Numbered from the stretch's first letter, positions 31,979-41,072 are shown. The stretch: DNA of 54,989 bases from DAOUJW01 sp034421015 (GCA_034421015.1 DAOUKT010000012.1:1-54989); one strand, 5' to 3'. The notes: generated by a model from the letters alone, not told the origin. A program made the numbers and translations.

Positions 31979-32854
31979 CTACTCCCGCTGCTCCGAGCGC
32001 GGGCCGAAGGGCTCCGGTCGGAACTTGTCGTCCCTGAGCCGCAGGTAGGCGCGGACGCCCTCGTTATTTCGGGCCTCGTCCAGGGGCCGCCGGTACTCCT
32101 CTCGGAGCAGGACGCGGGCCGGCGAGGCGAGCTGGGAGTCCCAGTAGACGGCGTCCCGAAGGCCCATCATCTCAAGGCCCATTGTGGCGATGGCCAGGTT
32201 GATCTTCACTGTTTCCGGCGGCACCAGCGCAATCCGCTCCACAATGTTGAAGCACTCGTCCAGCAGGTCGTCCTGGGGCACGACCTTGTTGACGATGCCG
32301 ATGCGCAGCGCCTCCTGGGCGTCGATGTGGTCGCCGGTGAGTCCGTAGCGCAGGGAGTTCTTGAACCCGGCCAGCAGCGTCCACATGAAGCTGGTGTTCG
32401 ACCCGTGGCGCACCTCGGGCTGCGCGAAGACGGCGTTCTCGGATGCGATGGTGATGTGGCAAAAGAGGGCGTACCAGGAGCCTCCTCCCATTGCCCACCC
32501 GTTGATTGCGCCGATGACAGGCTTGTCCAGCTCCCACAGGTGCAGCAGGGGGTTGCGGCCCTTGCCGCGCCGTGCGTCGATGGCCTCCGACGCGCTCATG
32601 CCCTCGGTGATGCCGTAGGGCCAGACCGTCTCTCCCCGGCCTCCGCCTCCCTGGTCGTAGCCGGAGGAGAAGGCGTTGCCTGCGCCCGTCAGGACAATGG
32701 CCCGTATCTCCGGGTCGGCCACAGCCTCGTCAAGGGCGTCGTGAAGCTCCGCCTCCAGGGGCCTGCTTATGGCGTTCAGGGCCTCCGGCCGGTTGAGGGT
32801 GATGAGGACCCCCTGGCGCTGCTTCTCGTACAGGATGTTCTCGTATGTGGGCAT
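31979..32854 (-). CDS. Enoyl-CoA hydratase/isomerase family (copy 2)
   Basis: ATG 32854 with AAAGGAGG upstream gives 291 residues. It has the same frame of motifs as copy 1: YENILYEKQRQGVLITLNRPEALNAIS, an oxyanion-hole region FSSGYDQGGGG, and AMGGGSWYAL. The two proteins share most of their C-terminal half. Which acyl-CoA is used is unknown. The tandem pair likely arose by duplication and diverged in the substrate-facing N-terminal half. Confidence 0.9.
   Translation of the reverse strand: MPTYENILYEKQRQGVLITLNRPEALNAISRPLEAELHDALDEAVADPEIRAIVLTGAGNAFSSGYDQGGGGRGETVWPYGITEGMSASEAIDARRGKGRNPLLHLWELDKPVIGAINGWAMGGGSWYALFCHITIASENAVFAQPEVRHGSNTSFMWTLLAGFKNSLRYGLTGDHIDAQEALRIGIVNKVVPQDDLLDECFNIVERIALVPPETVKINLAIATMGLEMMGLRDAVYWDSQLASPARVLLREEYRRPLDEARNNEGVRAYLRLRDDKFRPEPFGPRSEQRE
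32214..32341 (-). repeat. Near-identical tract, partner of 31138-31265
   Basis: See the partner entry: 128 bases with about 4 silent differences, coding for the ...HIDAQEALRIGIVNKVVP... to ...ERIALVPPE... part of the crotonase fold. Confidence 0.7.
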
Positions 32855-33006
32855 GGGCCTCCTTTCCGTGCAGCCTTGAGCGGCTGGCAGGGTATGATGA
32901 AGTCTACCAGCGAGAGGCGCGACAGGCAAACGGGAGGGGAGCCGGGCCGGTAATCGACACAGGGTCGGCACTCCTCTATGCTTGTTCCCTGAAGGGAGGG
33001 ACGAGT

Positions 33007-33420
33007 ATGCGCGTAATGGTCCTGGTCAAAGCGACAATCGACAGCGAGGCGGGGGTCATGCCGTCGACTGAGCTTCTGGAGGCGATGGGCAAATACAACG
33101 AGGAGCTTGCGGAGGCGGGCGTGATGCTGTCGGGCGAGGGCCTTCACCCGTCGTCGCGAGGCGTGCGGGTGGCCTTCGACGGCCCGGGGCGCACTGTCGT
33201 CAACGGGCCCTTTGCCGCAACCAACGAGTTGGTGGCCGGCTTCTGGCTCTGGGAGGTCAAGGACATGGACGAAGCCATTGAGTGGGTGAAACGCTGCCCC
33301 AATCCCATGACCGGCCCGAGTGAGGTAGAGATCAGGCCAGTGTTCGAGGCCGAGGACTTCGGCGAGGCGCTGACCCCGGAGCTTGCGGAGCAGGAGGAGC
33401 GGCTTTTCAGATCCGGCTAA
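33007..33420 (+). CDS. YciI-like/DGPF-domain protein
   Basis: The 137-residue protein (ATG 33007 after GGAGGGACG) has the YCII-related dimeric alpha/beta-barrel pattern: MRVMVLVKA start, a helix around LEAMGKYNEELAEAGVML, then DGPGRTVVNGPFA and a WEVKDMDEAIEWVKR helix. This family includes proteins linked to sigma factors and small-molecule enzymes; no function is assigned. It overlaps the convergent membrane-protein gene by 14 bases. Confidence 0.85.
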   Translation: MRVMVLVKATIDSEAGVMPSTELLEAMGKYNEELAEAGVMLSGEGLHPSSRGVRVAFDGPGRTVVNGPFAATNELVAGFWLWEVKDMDEAIEWVKRCPNPMTGPSEVEIRPVFEAEDFGEALTPELAEQEERLFRSG

Positions 33421-34186
33421 GCCGCGTGAACTCGCCTCCCTCAAAGAATTTCACGCCAAGGACAACGCTCCAGACCACCCAGGGGAAGTAGCAGGCCCTG
33501 GCCAGCGTGATCATGGTCTCGCTTTGGCCGGTGTGCCCTATGATGACAGCGATAAGGGCAAAGAGGGAGACGGCGGCAATCACCACCGCGCCAATCCTGT
33601 GGGCCCCGGATGGGAACATGGCCGCCAGACCCAGATTGAAGGTCAGGAACCCGGTTGCAACGGCCATGCTGGACATGAGGGTAATGCCTGAGTCCACCTT
33701 GTATATGGCTATTGCCGTCTCAACGGCCCCTTCAGAATCGATTGCCGTTTGCGCGATGACGTGGTTCAATCCGCTCGAAATGATCCAGCCAAAGGCGCCA
33801 ACCATCATGAACATAATGCCAAGCCGGGACATGGCGGCGGCCGTGCTCTCCTCCATTACTCGATTGATGCCGGCCAGTCCGTAGAGCATCAGAATCAGGC
33901 CTAGAGGCACGCCCAGCGCCGCTATGTGAGTCATGGTGGAGTTGGACGCCAGGGCCGTGATGTTGCCCACCGGGTCGTCCGAGGGCGCGGGGTCAAAGAT
34001 CAGCCCTCCCGGCTCCAGCAGGAAGAAGACCAGCGCCAGAGCGGGCCCCAGGATCATCCCCAGAGATTCCAGCCTGTTTACCGACCTTGTTATCGCGTCC
34101 AATTTATTCCACCGTGACTTGAATGCGTTGGGCCGGATGTCCGTCCAGGGGCCACTGCGACCATTATAGACGGACTTCCATGCCAT
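33407..34186 (-). CDS. Unrecognised multi-pass membrane protein
   Basis: The 259-residue protein has six or seven hydrophobic segments (for example LGMILGPALALVFFLL, LGVPLGLILMLYGLAG, LGIMFMMVGAFGWIISSGL, IGAVVIAAVSLFALIAVII). I see no conserved transport motif. It resembles DUF4386-like or related uncharacterised membrane proteins only in layout. The N-terminal 35 residues are polar and an internal start, such as M44, is possible. No obvious partner. Confidence 0.7.
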   Translation of the reverse strand: MAWKSVYNGRSGPWTDIRPNAFKSRWNKLDAITRSVNRLESLGMILGPALALVFFLLEPGGLIFDPAPSDDPVGNITALASNSTMTHIAALGVPLGLILMLYGLAGINRVMEESTAAAMSRLGIMFMMVGAFGWIISSGLNHVIAQTAIDSEGAVETAIAIYKVDSGITLMSSMAVATGFLTFNLGLAAMFPSGAHRIGAVVIAAVSLFALIAVIIGHTGQSETMITLARACYFPWVVWSVVLGVKFFEGGEFTRLSRI

Positions 34187-34299
34187 TGGAATACCGTGGC
34201 GCGACGACGCGCCCGGCCGCCCTAGGGCCTTTCTATTATCAGGACAGCTAAGTGGGTGTCTTGCTATGAAAGTAGGCGGTTCGGAGTTAGGCCATTCGT

Positions 34300-34423
34300 T
34301 CCGCTCATCCCCGCATCAAGTGCGGGGCAGGCTCTGAGCTTGTCGAAGGGAATGAGCGGAACCCTCCATTTGCACAGACTTCCCGCTCAAATGGTTCGAC
34401 AGGCTCACCATGAGCGGGAAGAG
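34300..34423. repeat. Dispersed repeat (family S)
   Basis: Contains the GAGCTTGTCGAAGGGAATGA and CCGCTCAAATGGTTCGACAG blocks in inverted order relative to 31853-31962. Lies between the membrane-protein gene and the next minus-strand gene, filling the 34187-34433 spacer. Confidence 0.75.
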
Positions 34424-34433
34424 AAACCACCCG

Positions 34434-35561
34434 CTATGTGATAGCTGGACCTAATTCCGCGGAGTCCGGTTCCGTTTGGCTCAGGTTGCTCTTCAACTCA
34501 GTTGCGGCGTTGGATGCCTGCTCGGCCAAAAACTGCCCTATCTGGGTTACGCTTACGCGCTTCGTTGCCTTATTGACCAGTACGCCCGCTACGAGTCCTG
34601 CCAGAAGTGGAGTGCCTACAGGTCCACTGGCTGCTGCGATGAGGGAGACCGCCGCCAGGGTTGCCCCAGTCCCCATTGCGCCCCTGAACTGCCCATCCAC
34701 TAGTTCCGCGTACTCACCGGTTTCGCGGGCTTTGTGAAAGGCCTTTGCCAGGGAAACGACTGTTACGATCATTAGAAGCGGATTGGCGCTTATTACGGAG
34801 GCCAGGCCCATGCTGCCGGCCATTCTGGAAAACTGCTCGATGTCGGCGCGCTTCCAGTTAAGGGCCAAGGCAACAGCGCCAATGGCACCTCCCAGCAGTT
34901 CCGCCGCATCGTATGAGTTAAGGTCGTAGAACCAGTCCTTGGGGATGTGAAAGGTGTTGTCCAGCCAGCCGGATACCTGGTCATAAGTAGCCTTGTCCCA
35001 GTTTGCAAAAGGAAGTCCCTTGGACGTGGTGCCGTCTCTCAGAAGGCCCTGTATGAATCCCCAAGCCTCCTGCGCTATGTTGTCATCCTCAGAGGCTCCC
35101 CTTGCCGCTTCCCAGGCTCCGTCCAGGGTGTGTCCCCCGTCGAACATACGGTGGTTGCCCCCGCCTATGTGTTCCGTGATATATCTGGCGTCCATCGCCT
35201 TGTCGTAGATAGTTGAACTTCCTTCGACCAGTTTCTGAATGGCATTATTGATGTCCTGCCCCAAGTGGCTGGCCAGCACTCCTTGGCTAGTCTCCAGTAC
35301 TGCGCTGGCAACCGAGGTTGTCGCGTCAGACACCCTTTTTGAGCCGGATCGCACCATCCGTGCGGCGTCGACTGTCTTGTCCACGGTCATCTTGGAGCCT
35401 TCATGAGCCATTCCTGCGACTGCAGATGCGGAGTCTGTAACCCCCTGTTTAGCATTGGAGGCAGCCTTGCCAACCGCAGATGAGGTCTTGTCGGCTGCTT
35501 CCTTGCTAGCCTTCCGCACTCGATCTGCACCAGAGCGCATTTTGTCTTTCATATCACTCAT
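34434..35561 (-). CDS. Unusual amphipathic-repeat plus glycine-rich membrane protein
   Basis: The 375-residue protein is not recognised. Residues 1-95 form amphipathic repeats (SAVGKAASNAKQGVTDSASAVAG, DAARMVRSGSKRVSDATTSV) like LEA or apolipoprotein sequences. The middle (about 100-215) is globular with tryptophans. From about 220 there are hydrophobic glycine/alanine stretches (LLGGAIGAVALALNW, GLASVISANPLLMIVTVVSLA, TLAAVSLIAAASGPVGTPLLAGLVAGVLV) that may insert in a membrane. Glycine-zipper spacing suggests oligomer or pore formation, but this is speculation. It lies 74 bases downstream of the SulP gene on the same strand. Confidence 0.7.
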   Translation of the reverse strand: MSDMKDKMRSGADRVRKASKEAADKTSSAVGKAASNAKQGVTDSASAVAGMAHEGSKMTVDKTVDAARMVRSGSKRVSDATTSVASAVLETSQGVLASHLGQDINNAIQKLVEGSSTIYDKAMDARYITEHIGGGNHRMFDGGHTLDGAWEAARGASEDDNIAQEAWGFIQGLLRDGTTSKGLPFANWDKATYDQVSGWLDNTFHIPKDWFYDLNSYDAAELLGGAIGAVALALNWKRADIEQFSRMAGSMGLASVISANPLLMIVTVVSLAKAFHKARETGEYAELVDGQFRGAMGTGATLAAVSLIAAASGPVGTPLLAGLVAGVLVNKATKRVSVTQIGQFLAEQASNAATELKSNLSQTEPDSAELGPAIT

Positions 35562-35635
35562 CCATGTAGGTAAGGGTGCGGCTATTTAATCACAATACAC
35601 TGGTGGATACTTATAGAAGGGACTTTCCGGAGCCC

Positions 35636-37285
35636 TTACTCCTCAAGCAAGCGCCAGGCGATATCCCTTGCCTGGTCAATGGTCTGGACAAAGTGGTCCT
35701 GAGGGACTCGCTTGAGGACGTTGAGAGCCCGGAGAGTGGCGGCGGGGCGCCCTCCCAGGCCCATAACAATGCACTGGGTGTCCTCATCAATTGCCGTTTC
35801 GACCATCTGCTCAACCACAAGAGCCGCACTGTCATCCACATAGACGGTGTCAGCGAAGTTCAGGATAACGACCTCGTGGTCCTTGATATCCTCGCCTATG
35901 GTGCTGGTCAGCTTTGACGCCGACGCAACTGAGAAGCTCCCCCTGAGCGTAACCAGGCCAACGCGGGCCGAGAACTCGTCTCTTGCGTCGGCGGGCAGCC
36001 GGTCTGCAAAGAACACGCTGTCCAGAATCGGCACCGAAACTACGCTGTCCAGCTCAAGTCGCTCAAACTGCCTGGCGTTGGTGACTCCCGCGGTGATCAT
36101 GCCTACGGCTACAGCGGTAACCAGGTCCAGGAACACCGTCAGCGCCAGTGTGAGAATCATTACAATGAGATGCTCCGGCTGAATGCGCAGGATGCGTGTT
36201 ATGAAGCGCCAGTCAATGGTGTCCCAGCCCACTTTCATCAGGATGCCCGCGAGGGCCGCATGGGGAATGGCTTCCACGTACTCTCCCAGGCCGGCAACCA
36301 TTACCAGCAGGATAGCCACGCACAGCACACCAGATACCGGGGTCCACCCGCCGGCCCGTATGTTGGCGACTGTCCCAGGGGTGGCGCCTGACCCGGGCAG
36401 CCCGCCAATGAACCCTGTGATCACGTTGCCTGCGCCTTGACCCAACAGCTCTCTGTCCGGATTGTGGCGCGTGCGCGTTCTGGAGTCGGCCACCAGTGAA
36501 GTGAGCAGGGTGTCAACGGATCCCACCAGCGCAATGACCAGGGCCGGCTGTATGGCGCTCAGGAAGAAGTTTACGGAAAATACGGGTATCTGTACCTCCG
36601 GCATCCCGGTCGGCACGTTGCCGATGACCGGCGCGTCGGTCAGCCACAGGACTCCGAGTATAGTTCCAGCGAAGAGAGCGGCCAGCGTGGAGGGCAGGTA
36701 CTTGCTGAACCTGGCGGGCCACAACACGGATAGCGCAAGGCTGACGATGGCAATGGCAAAGGCGTGGCTGTTGAAGTTTTCGGCCAGGTCCGGCCAGGCC
36801 CGGACGGCGGCGGATGGTCCGCCGGCCGCAATTGATGCGCCCATAAAGGGCAGGGTCTGCAAGAGAATAATTATTATTCCAACTCCGGACATGAAGCCGG
36901 ATATGACGGAGTAGGGGGTATACGCCACAAAGCGGCCAATGCGCAGTATGCCAAGGCAGACCTGTATCAGCCCCGCCATAATCACAATCGTGAAGGCCTC
37001 GGCTAAGTTGTCCGCCCGGCTGGCGACTATCACCGCCATTGCCACCGTCATGGATCCGGTGGGCCCGGATATCTGGGACCGGGTGCCGCTAAACACGGCG
37101 GCAAAGAACCCAACGGCAATGGCGCCGTAGATTCCGGCAACCGCTCCCAGGCCGGAGGCAATGCCGAAGGCCAGCGCCATAGGCAATCCCACCACTGCCG
37201 ACACAACCCCTCCGAAGACGTCGCCGCGTAGGGTCTTGAGGTCGTAGCTCAGATTGGGGACCGCGCTACGCAGGTTTAGAGACAT
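35636..37285 (-). CDS. SulP-family inorganic anion transporter with STAS domain
   Basis: The 549-residue protein has about 12 membrane segments of the SLC26/SulP fold (start VVGLPMALAFGIASGLGAVAG, GLIQVCLGILRIG) and a C-terminal cytoplasmic STAS domain from about residue 440. Members move sulfate, bicarbonate or other anions. The divergent neighbour is a sulfite-oxidase-like enzyme, so sulfate transport is plausible. A 19-base tandem repeat in the shared control region (37539-37576) may regulate one or both genes. Confidence 0.93.
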   Translation of the reverse strand: MSLNLRSAVPNLSYDLKTLRGDVFGGVVSAVVGLPMALAFGIASGLGAVAGIYGAIAVGFFAAVFSGTRSQISGPTGSMTVAMAVIVASRADNLAEAFTIVIMAGLIQVCLGILRIGRFVAYTPYSVISGFMSGVGIIIILLQTLPFMGASIAAGGPSAAVRAWPDLAENFNSHAFAIAIVSLALSVLWPARFSKYLPSTLAALFAGTILGVLWLTDAPVIGNVPTGMPEVQIPVFSVNFFLSAIQPALVIALVGSVDTLLTSLVADSRTRTRHNPDRELLGQGAGNVITGFIGGLPGSGATPGTVANIRAGGWTPVSGVLCVAILLVMVAGLGEYVEAIPHAALAGILMKVGWDTIDWRFITRILRIQPEHLIVMILTLALTVFLDLVTAVAVGMITAGVTNARQFERLELDSVVSVPILDSVFFADRLPADARDEFSARVGLVTLRGSFSVASASKLTSTIGEDIKDHEVVILNFADTVYVDDSAALVVEQMVETAIDEDTQCIVMGLGGRPAATLRALNVLKRVPQDHFVQTIDQARDIAWRLLEE

Positions 37286-37347
37286 CCTGATAGCCCTCCT
37301 AAGAGGCGCGTCAATCCATCAATGACGCTCTGCCAGCAATTAATGTC

Positions 37348-37371
37348 GTCAAGGCTGTTGGACGCCTTGAC
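37348..37371. promoter_or_regulatory. Stem-loop in the SulP/sulfite-oxidase spacer
   Basis: GTCAAGGC (37348-37355) and GCCTTGAC (37364-37371) form an 8-base stem with an 8-base loop, 63 bases upstream of the SulP start. Could be an operator or leader hairpin. The rest of 37286-37538 shows no clear promoter. Confidence 0.35.
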
Positions 37372-37538
37372 AGGACAAGGCGTCTTCTTCCGGCGTTGGA
37401 GTCGTGTCACTTCCCTCATGAGGTTACAGCTTGGGAAGTGTTCCAATGAGGGCATTTGGCCCGCTGTAGTCGAGACAATTAGAGCGATAGTAGTCGCCGC
37501 TGCCATGCGGGTTGGGAAAGACGCGAGCGGCTTTCTTT

Positions 37539-37576
37539 ATAACCAACCTAAATAATGATAACCAACCAAAATAATG
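37539..37576. promoter_or_regulatory. 19-base tandem direct repeat upstream of the sulfite-oxidase-like gene
   Basis: ATAACCAACCTAAATAATG is followed at once by ATAACCAACCAAAATAATG, one mismatch, 74 bases before the chosen ATG. The AT-rich, CCAACC-containing pair lies in the divergent promoter region and is likely a regulator site. Nothing coding is seen. Confidence 0.55.
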
Positions 37577-37650
37577 CCACTGCTATTCAACCACATTGTG
37601 CAGGTTGTTACAATAGAGAGGACCTCCATGAACACCGGGAGGAGGTGTGG

Positions 37651-38925
37651 ATGAAGGAAATCTCCCCTGAACCATCTGCAGACCATTGGCGTTCTAACGG
37701 CGAGCCCCTCTGGGAGTTCGCCAGCGCGCGGGGGATAGGCCGTCGCCGGTTCCTGAAGCTGATGATGGCCGGCGGCGCGGCGGCCGTTCTTGCCGCGTGC
37801 GGAGTAGACGTATCGGTGGAGACGACCACGTCCACGCCGGAGGCAGCGGTATCCGGGTCGAACCCGTACGCGCCCTTCTTCAAGGACCCGGCGCCGTTCA
37901 TCGAGCGCGACGGCAAGGGCCTTGAGACCCGGCTGGAGGACCTGCAGGGCCTCATCACGCCCAATAGCCGTTTCTTTGTCCGCAACAACTCCGTCAGCAT
38001 TGACCTGGACGCCACCGGCTGGAGGCTCTCCGTGGAGGGCGACGCCGTGTCGGAGCCGTTGGACCTGTCCTACGACGACATCCGCAGTCTGCCCAGCCGC
38101 ACGCTGATTTCCTACCTGGAGTGCGCGGGGAACCATCGCGCCATGTTCAACCTGCTCAACGGTCGGGAGACCTCCGGCACGCAGTGGACCAGGGGCGCAA
38201 TCGGCAATGGCGAGTGGGTCGGCGCGACGCTGCGGGACGTGCTGACCCTGGCGGGCATCGGCGACAACGCCGTCAGCGTGCTGCTGGTGGGGCTGGACAC
38301 CGAGTCGCCGGAGGAGGGCTTTCGCTACGTCCTGCCCGTGGAGAAGGCGATGCACCCGGACACGCTGCTGGCCTACGGCCTCAACGGCGAGACGCTGCCC
38401 AGAGACCACGGCTTCCCCCTCCGGGTGGTGGCGCCGGGCTGGGTGGGCAGCTCTCACGTCAAGTGGCTTGGGCGCATCGTAGTCTCATCCGAGCGGCTAT
38501 GGACGCGCAACAACACCACGTCCTATACGCTCATCGGGGACGCCTATCCGCCGGAGGGAGAGTCTCAGGGCAGGCCTGTGACAGAGCAGGTCATCAAGAG
38601 CGCGCTGGCCCTGCCCTGGCCTGCGGAGCTTGCTGCGGGGCGCAATCGCATCCACGGCTACGCCCACTCACCGTCCGGCCGGATATCGCGCGTGGAGTGG
38701 AGCGTCGACTCAGGCCGCACGTGGCGTGAGTCGGAGATTTTGGGCGGCCAGCCGGACTACTCCTGGGCGCGGTTCGAGTTCGAGTGGGACGCGGAGCCGG
38801 GCGAGAGCGCTATCATGACCCGGGCCACGGACTCAGAGGGCAACACGCAGCCTGACAGCGTGCCCTACAATGAAAAGGGCTACCTGTTCAATCAGCCCCT
38901 GCCACACCCGGTACGCGTGGCGTAG
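37651..38925 (+). CDS. Tat-exported sulfite oxidase-family molybdoenzyme
   Basis: ATG 37651 follows GGAGGAGG; upstream frame lacks a plausible signal. The 424-residue protein has a twin-arginine signal (RRRFLK at 31-36) and a Cys50 lipobox (LAAC), so it is folded before export and probably lipid-anchored. The Mo-pterin domain has the coordinating Cys158 in SYLECAGNHRAMF, and the C-terminal half is the Mo-co dimerisation beta domain (RVEWSVDSGRTWRES). It should oxidise sulfite or a related substrate. Two decayed copies of its last codons lie at 39707-39766 and 41073-41131. Possible heme or other electron acceptor subunits are not seen. Confidence 0.92.
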   Translation: MKEISPEPSADHWRSNGEPLWEFASARGIGRRRFLKLMMAGGAAAVLAACGVDVSVETTTSTPEAAVSGSNPYAPFFKDPAPFIERDGKGLETRLEDLQGLITPNSRFFVRNNSVSIDLDATGWRLSVEGDAVSEPLDLSYDDIRSLPSRTLISYLECAGNHRAMFNLLNGRETSGTQWTRGAIGNGEWVGATLRDVLTLAGIGDNAVSVLLVGLDTESPEEGFRYVLPVEKAMHPDTLLAYGLNGETLPRDHGFPLRVVAPGWVGSSHVKWLGRIVVSSERLWTRNNTTSYTLIGDAYPPEGESQGRPVTEQVIKSALALPWPAELAAGRNRIHGYAHSPSGRISRVEWSVDSGRTWRESEILGGQPDYSWARFEFEWDAEPGESAIMTRATDSEGNTQPDSVPYNEKGYLFNQPLPHPVRVA

Positions 38926-39019
38926 AGGGCTGCCGTCCCGGCTCTTTGCACGTCCACGCTGCGGATCCGGCGGAGCAGGTGTCGGGGCGTTGAGCAGACG
39001 CCGGTATAGTCTCCGACGA

Positions 39020-39048
39020 TTGACACCGAATGGGCAAGGGGCTACTAT
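39020..39048 (+). promoter_or_regulatory. Sigma70-type promoter of the 128-residue gene
   Basis: TTGACA (39020-39025) and TACTAT (39043-39048) with exactly 17 bases between, 86 bases before the start codon. Confidence 0.7.
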
Positions 39049-39134
39049 GCGTGTATACAGCCATAAATCTAGTAATGGGATTAAGCCCCGATTTGGATTC
39101 GTTGCTGCGAATATCGAGAGGGGGGAGTAATCCC

Positions 39135-39521
39135 ATGACACAAAGCGCGACTTTTGGCCCCAATTCTATGCGGTACAGCCCTGATGAAGTGCTATCGGGG
39201 ATGTTTGCGACTCTCAAGCAGGAGTCATTTACGGATGACGCCGACAGCCTGGGCGCCATATTCAAAGGGCTTGGTCAGACGTACCCGCTGATGAGCTCCT
39301 TTGTTCCAGCCGAGGGCGAACCCGACTTCAGCGCGGCCCTCGGAAAAGGGCTGGAGAAGCTGGTCAGCAAGAAGTGGCTGAACCACGAACTCGGGACATA
39401 CACTTTCACTAAAGAGGGCCGGGCTTCCTGCGTGGGCAGTAAGAAGACCCTGTTCAACAAGGGTGACCTTGAGCAGTTGGAAGCGGCTGCCATTGAATTT
39501 GAATCCCAGTTGGGCTCTTGA
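39135..39521 (+). CDS. Unrecognised 128-residue soluble protein
   Basis: ATG 39135 is preceded by a G-rich AGAGGGGGGAG site and a good promoter. The protein is helical and acidic at its ends; the C-terminal part (LVSKKWLNHELGTYTFTKEGRASCVGSKKTLFNKGDLEQLE) has the look of a winged helix with a wing before the last helix, so a small regulator is possible. No homologue comes to mind. It is monocistronic between the sulfite oxidase gene and its decayed copy. Confidence 0.6.
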   Translation: MTQSATFGPNSMRYSPDEVLSGMFATLKQESFTDDADSLGAIFKGLGQTYPLMSSFVPAEGEPDFSAALGKGLEKLVSKKWLNHELGTYTFTKEGRASCVGSKKTLFNKGDLEQLEAAAIEFESQLGS

Positions 39522-39706
39522 AGTTGACATCGGACTAACTCCAAGGCCCGCTGCACCGGGCTCTGAGACATAGCGGGACGGGGTTACAGACGTCCTGCTG
39601 ATATACCATCCCTCAGGGTCGATCTCGCTCGCGCGTGAGATGAAGCGCCGACTCCGGCCTCGCCTGAAGCGAAGCTGAGTTGCGGGGTTGGTGGCTTGGC
39701 GCGCCC

Positions 39707-39766
39707 AATGACGAGAAGGGCTACCTGTTCAATCAGCCCCTGCCTCACCCGGTACGCGTGGCGTAG
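39707..39766 (+). pseudogene. Isolated copy of the sulfite-oxidase-like gene 3' end
   Basis: The codons for EKGYLFNQPLPHPVRVA-stop are repeated from 38872-38925. Differences within the shared tail are silent (CCA/CCT, GAA/GAG); just before it the copy reads ND where the gene reads YN. Nothing in frame before about 39700 resembles the enzyme. A relic of a former tandem paralogue. Confidence 0.7.
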
Positions 39767-39774
39767 CAGCTTTT

Positions 39775-39871
39775 CGCTCACCAGCCTGCCCCGTGACTGA
39801 TACGGGATGAGCGGAGCCAACAACCCCTAGCCTCCTGGAATGACAGCAGGGGCGGTCCGCGGACCGCCCCT
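39775..39871. repeat. Repeat region with a 24-base perfect palindrome (family P)
   Basis: 39848-39871 is a perfect palindrome centred on TCCGCGGA with GGGGCGG/CCGCCCC arms. Before it lies a CCTGCCCCGTGACTGATACG block of family S (39788-39807). Same palindrome type at 41426, 43850 and 49172. Confidence 0.8.
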
Positions 39872-40156
39872 ACGCATGTATCAAAAGATCTGGCGCCTCT
39901 GCGTACCTACACACCCACGTTGCGCACGCTGGCGGTGCGGGCGACACTGACGGCTTCGTGATTTGCTTCACTTGATTAAGTGCATTGACACCCATAACAT
40001 TGTGGTTATTTGTGATTTGGATAACTATTTTGACGGATTCCTTTACGGCGCAGTACAATTGAATTGAGCGGGGTGAGGTGGCGGCGGTCGCGCCCGGGTC
40101 GGCTTCACAGTCTGGGAAGATCCGGCCCGGGGCGTGAAGAACCGAGTGGAGCCGGC

Positions 40157-41062
40157 ATGAAGACCGAAGTATACGCGGAAAAGCCAGCCTCGCCGCGAAG
40201 TGGCGCGCCCCGCATCCTGATGTGCCCTCCGCGCCACTTCGATGTCAGGTACGAGATTAACCCCTGGATGGACAAACGCGTCCACGTCGATGACGGAGTC
40301 GCTTGGGTGCAGTGGGAGGCCCTGTGCCGGGCGCTTGTGAGGGAGGTCGGCGCGGAGGTGGAAATCGTTGACCCGGTTGCAGGGCTTCCCGATTTCGTCT
40401 TCACGGCCAACGCCGGTCTGCTGGCGGGCGACACCTTTATCGCCTCCAACTTCCGTTACCCCGAAAGGGCCCGGGAAGAGCGCCACTGGCAGACCTGGTT
40501 TGAGTCCAGGGGCTACCGCGTGGTGCGGCTCCCACCGGACGTGCGCTTTGAGGGAGAGGGCGACCTGCTTGCGGCGGGGGACCTGATCATAGCGGGGTAC
40601 AGGTTCCGGTCAGACCGGGAGGCGGTCGAGAGCGTTGGGCGGTTGCTGCAAAGGGAGCTCCTGGCCCTGGAGCTGGCCGACCCCTGGTTCTACCACCTGG
40701 ACACCTGCGCGTGCCCGCTCTCGGACGAGGCCATCCTGTACTACCCCGGGGCGTTCACGGCAGCCAGCCGCGAGCTGATCGCCGGGCGATTTCCGGATGC
40801 GATTGAGGTCCCGGAGGTGGAGGCGAGGCGGTTTGCCTGCAACTCCGTCGTCATTGACTGCCACGTGGTGATGAGCGCGGACTGCCCGGTGGTCAAGGCG
40901 GAGTTGCAGGCGCGGGGCTACGAGGTCCATGAGGTGGACGTCGGCGAGTTCCTGAAGGCCGGCGGCGGCCCCAAGTGCCTGACGCTTTTCCTGGAGCGCG
41001 GGGTGGTGGGAGCGCGACGTGCCGCCGGAAGCCGCGTGCTCAGCGGGCGGCGCGCCGCCTGA
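40157..41062 (+). CDS. Amidinotransferase/dimethylarginine dimethylaminohydrolase-family enzyme
   Basis: The 301-residue protein starts at ATG 40157. It has a guanidino-group-modifying fold: Asp79 in LPDFVFTANAG, Glu/Asp in GEGDLL near 132-136, His180 in FYHLDTC and the nucleophile Cys274 in GGPKCLTLFL. Members hydrolyse or transfer amidino groups of arginine, methylarginine or related compounds; the exact reaction is open. The Asn-Pro-Trp-Met-Asp stretch (35-39) is typical of a DDAH/ornithine-ammonia-lyase-like subgroup. The neighbouring genes do not hint at a pathway. Confidence 0.9.
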   Translation: MKTEVYAEKPASPRSGAPRILMCPPRHFDVRYEINPWMDKRVHVDDGVAWVQWEALCRALVREVGAEVEIVDPVAGLPDFVFTANAGLLAGDTFIASNFRYPERAREERHWQTWFESRGYRVVRLPPDVRFEGEGDLLAAGDLIIAGYRFRSDREAVESVGRLLQRELLALELADPWFYHLDTCACPLSDEAILYYPGAFTAASRELIAGRFPDAIEVPEVEARRFACNSVVIDCHVVMSADCPVVKAELQARGYEVHEVDVGEFLKAGGGPKCLTLFLERGVVGARRAAGSRVLSGRRAA

Positions 41063-41072
41063 GAGGGTTCTC

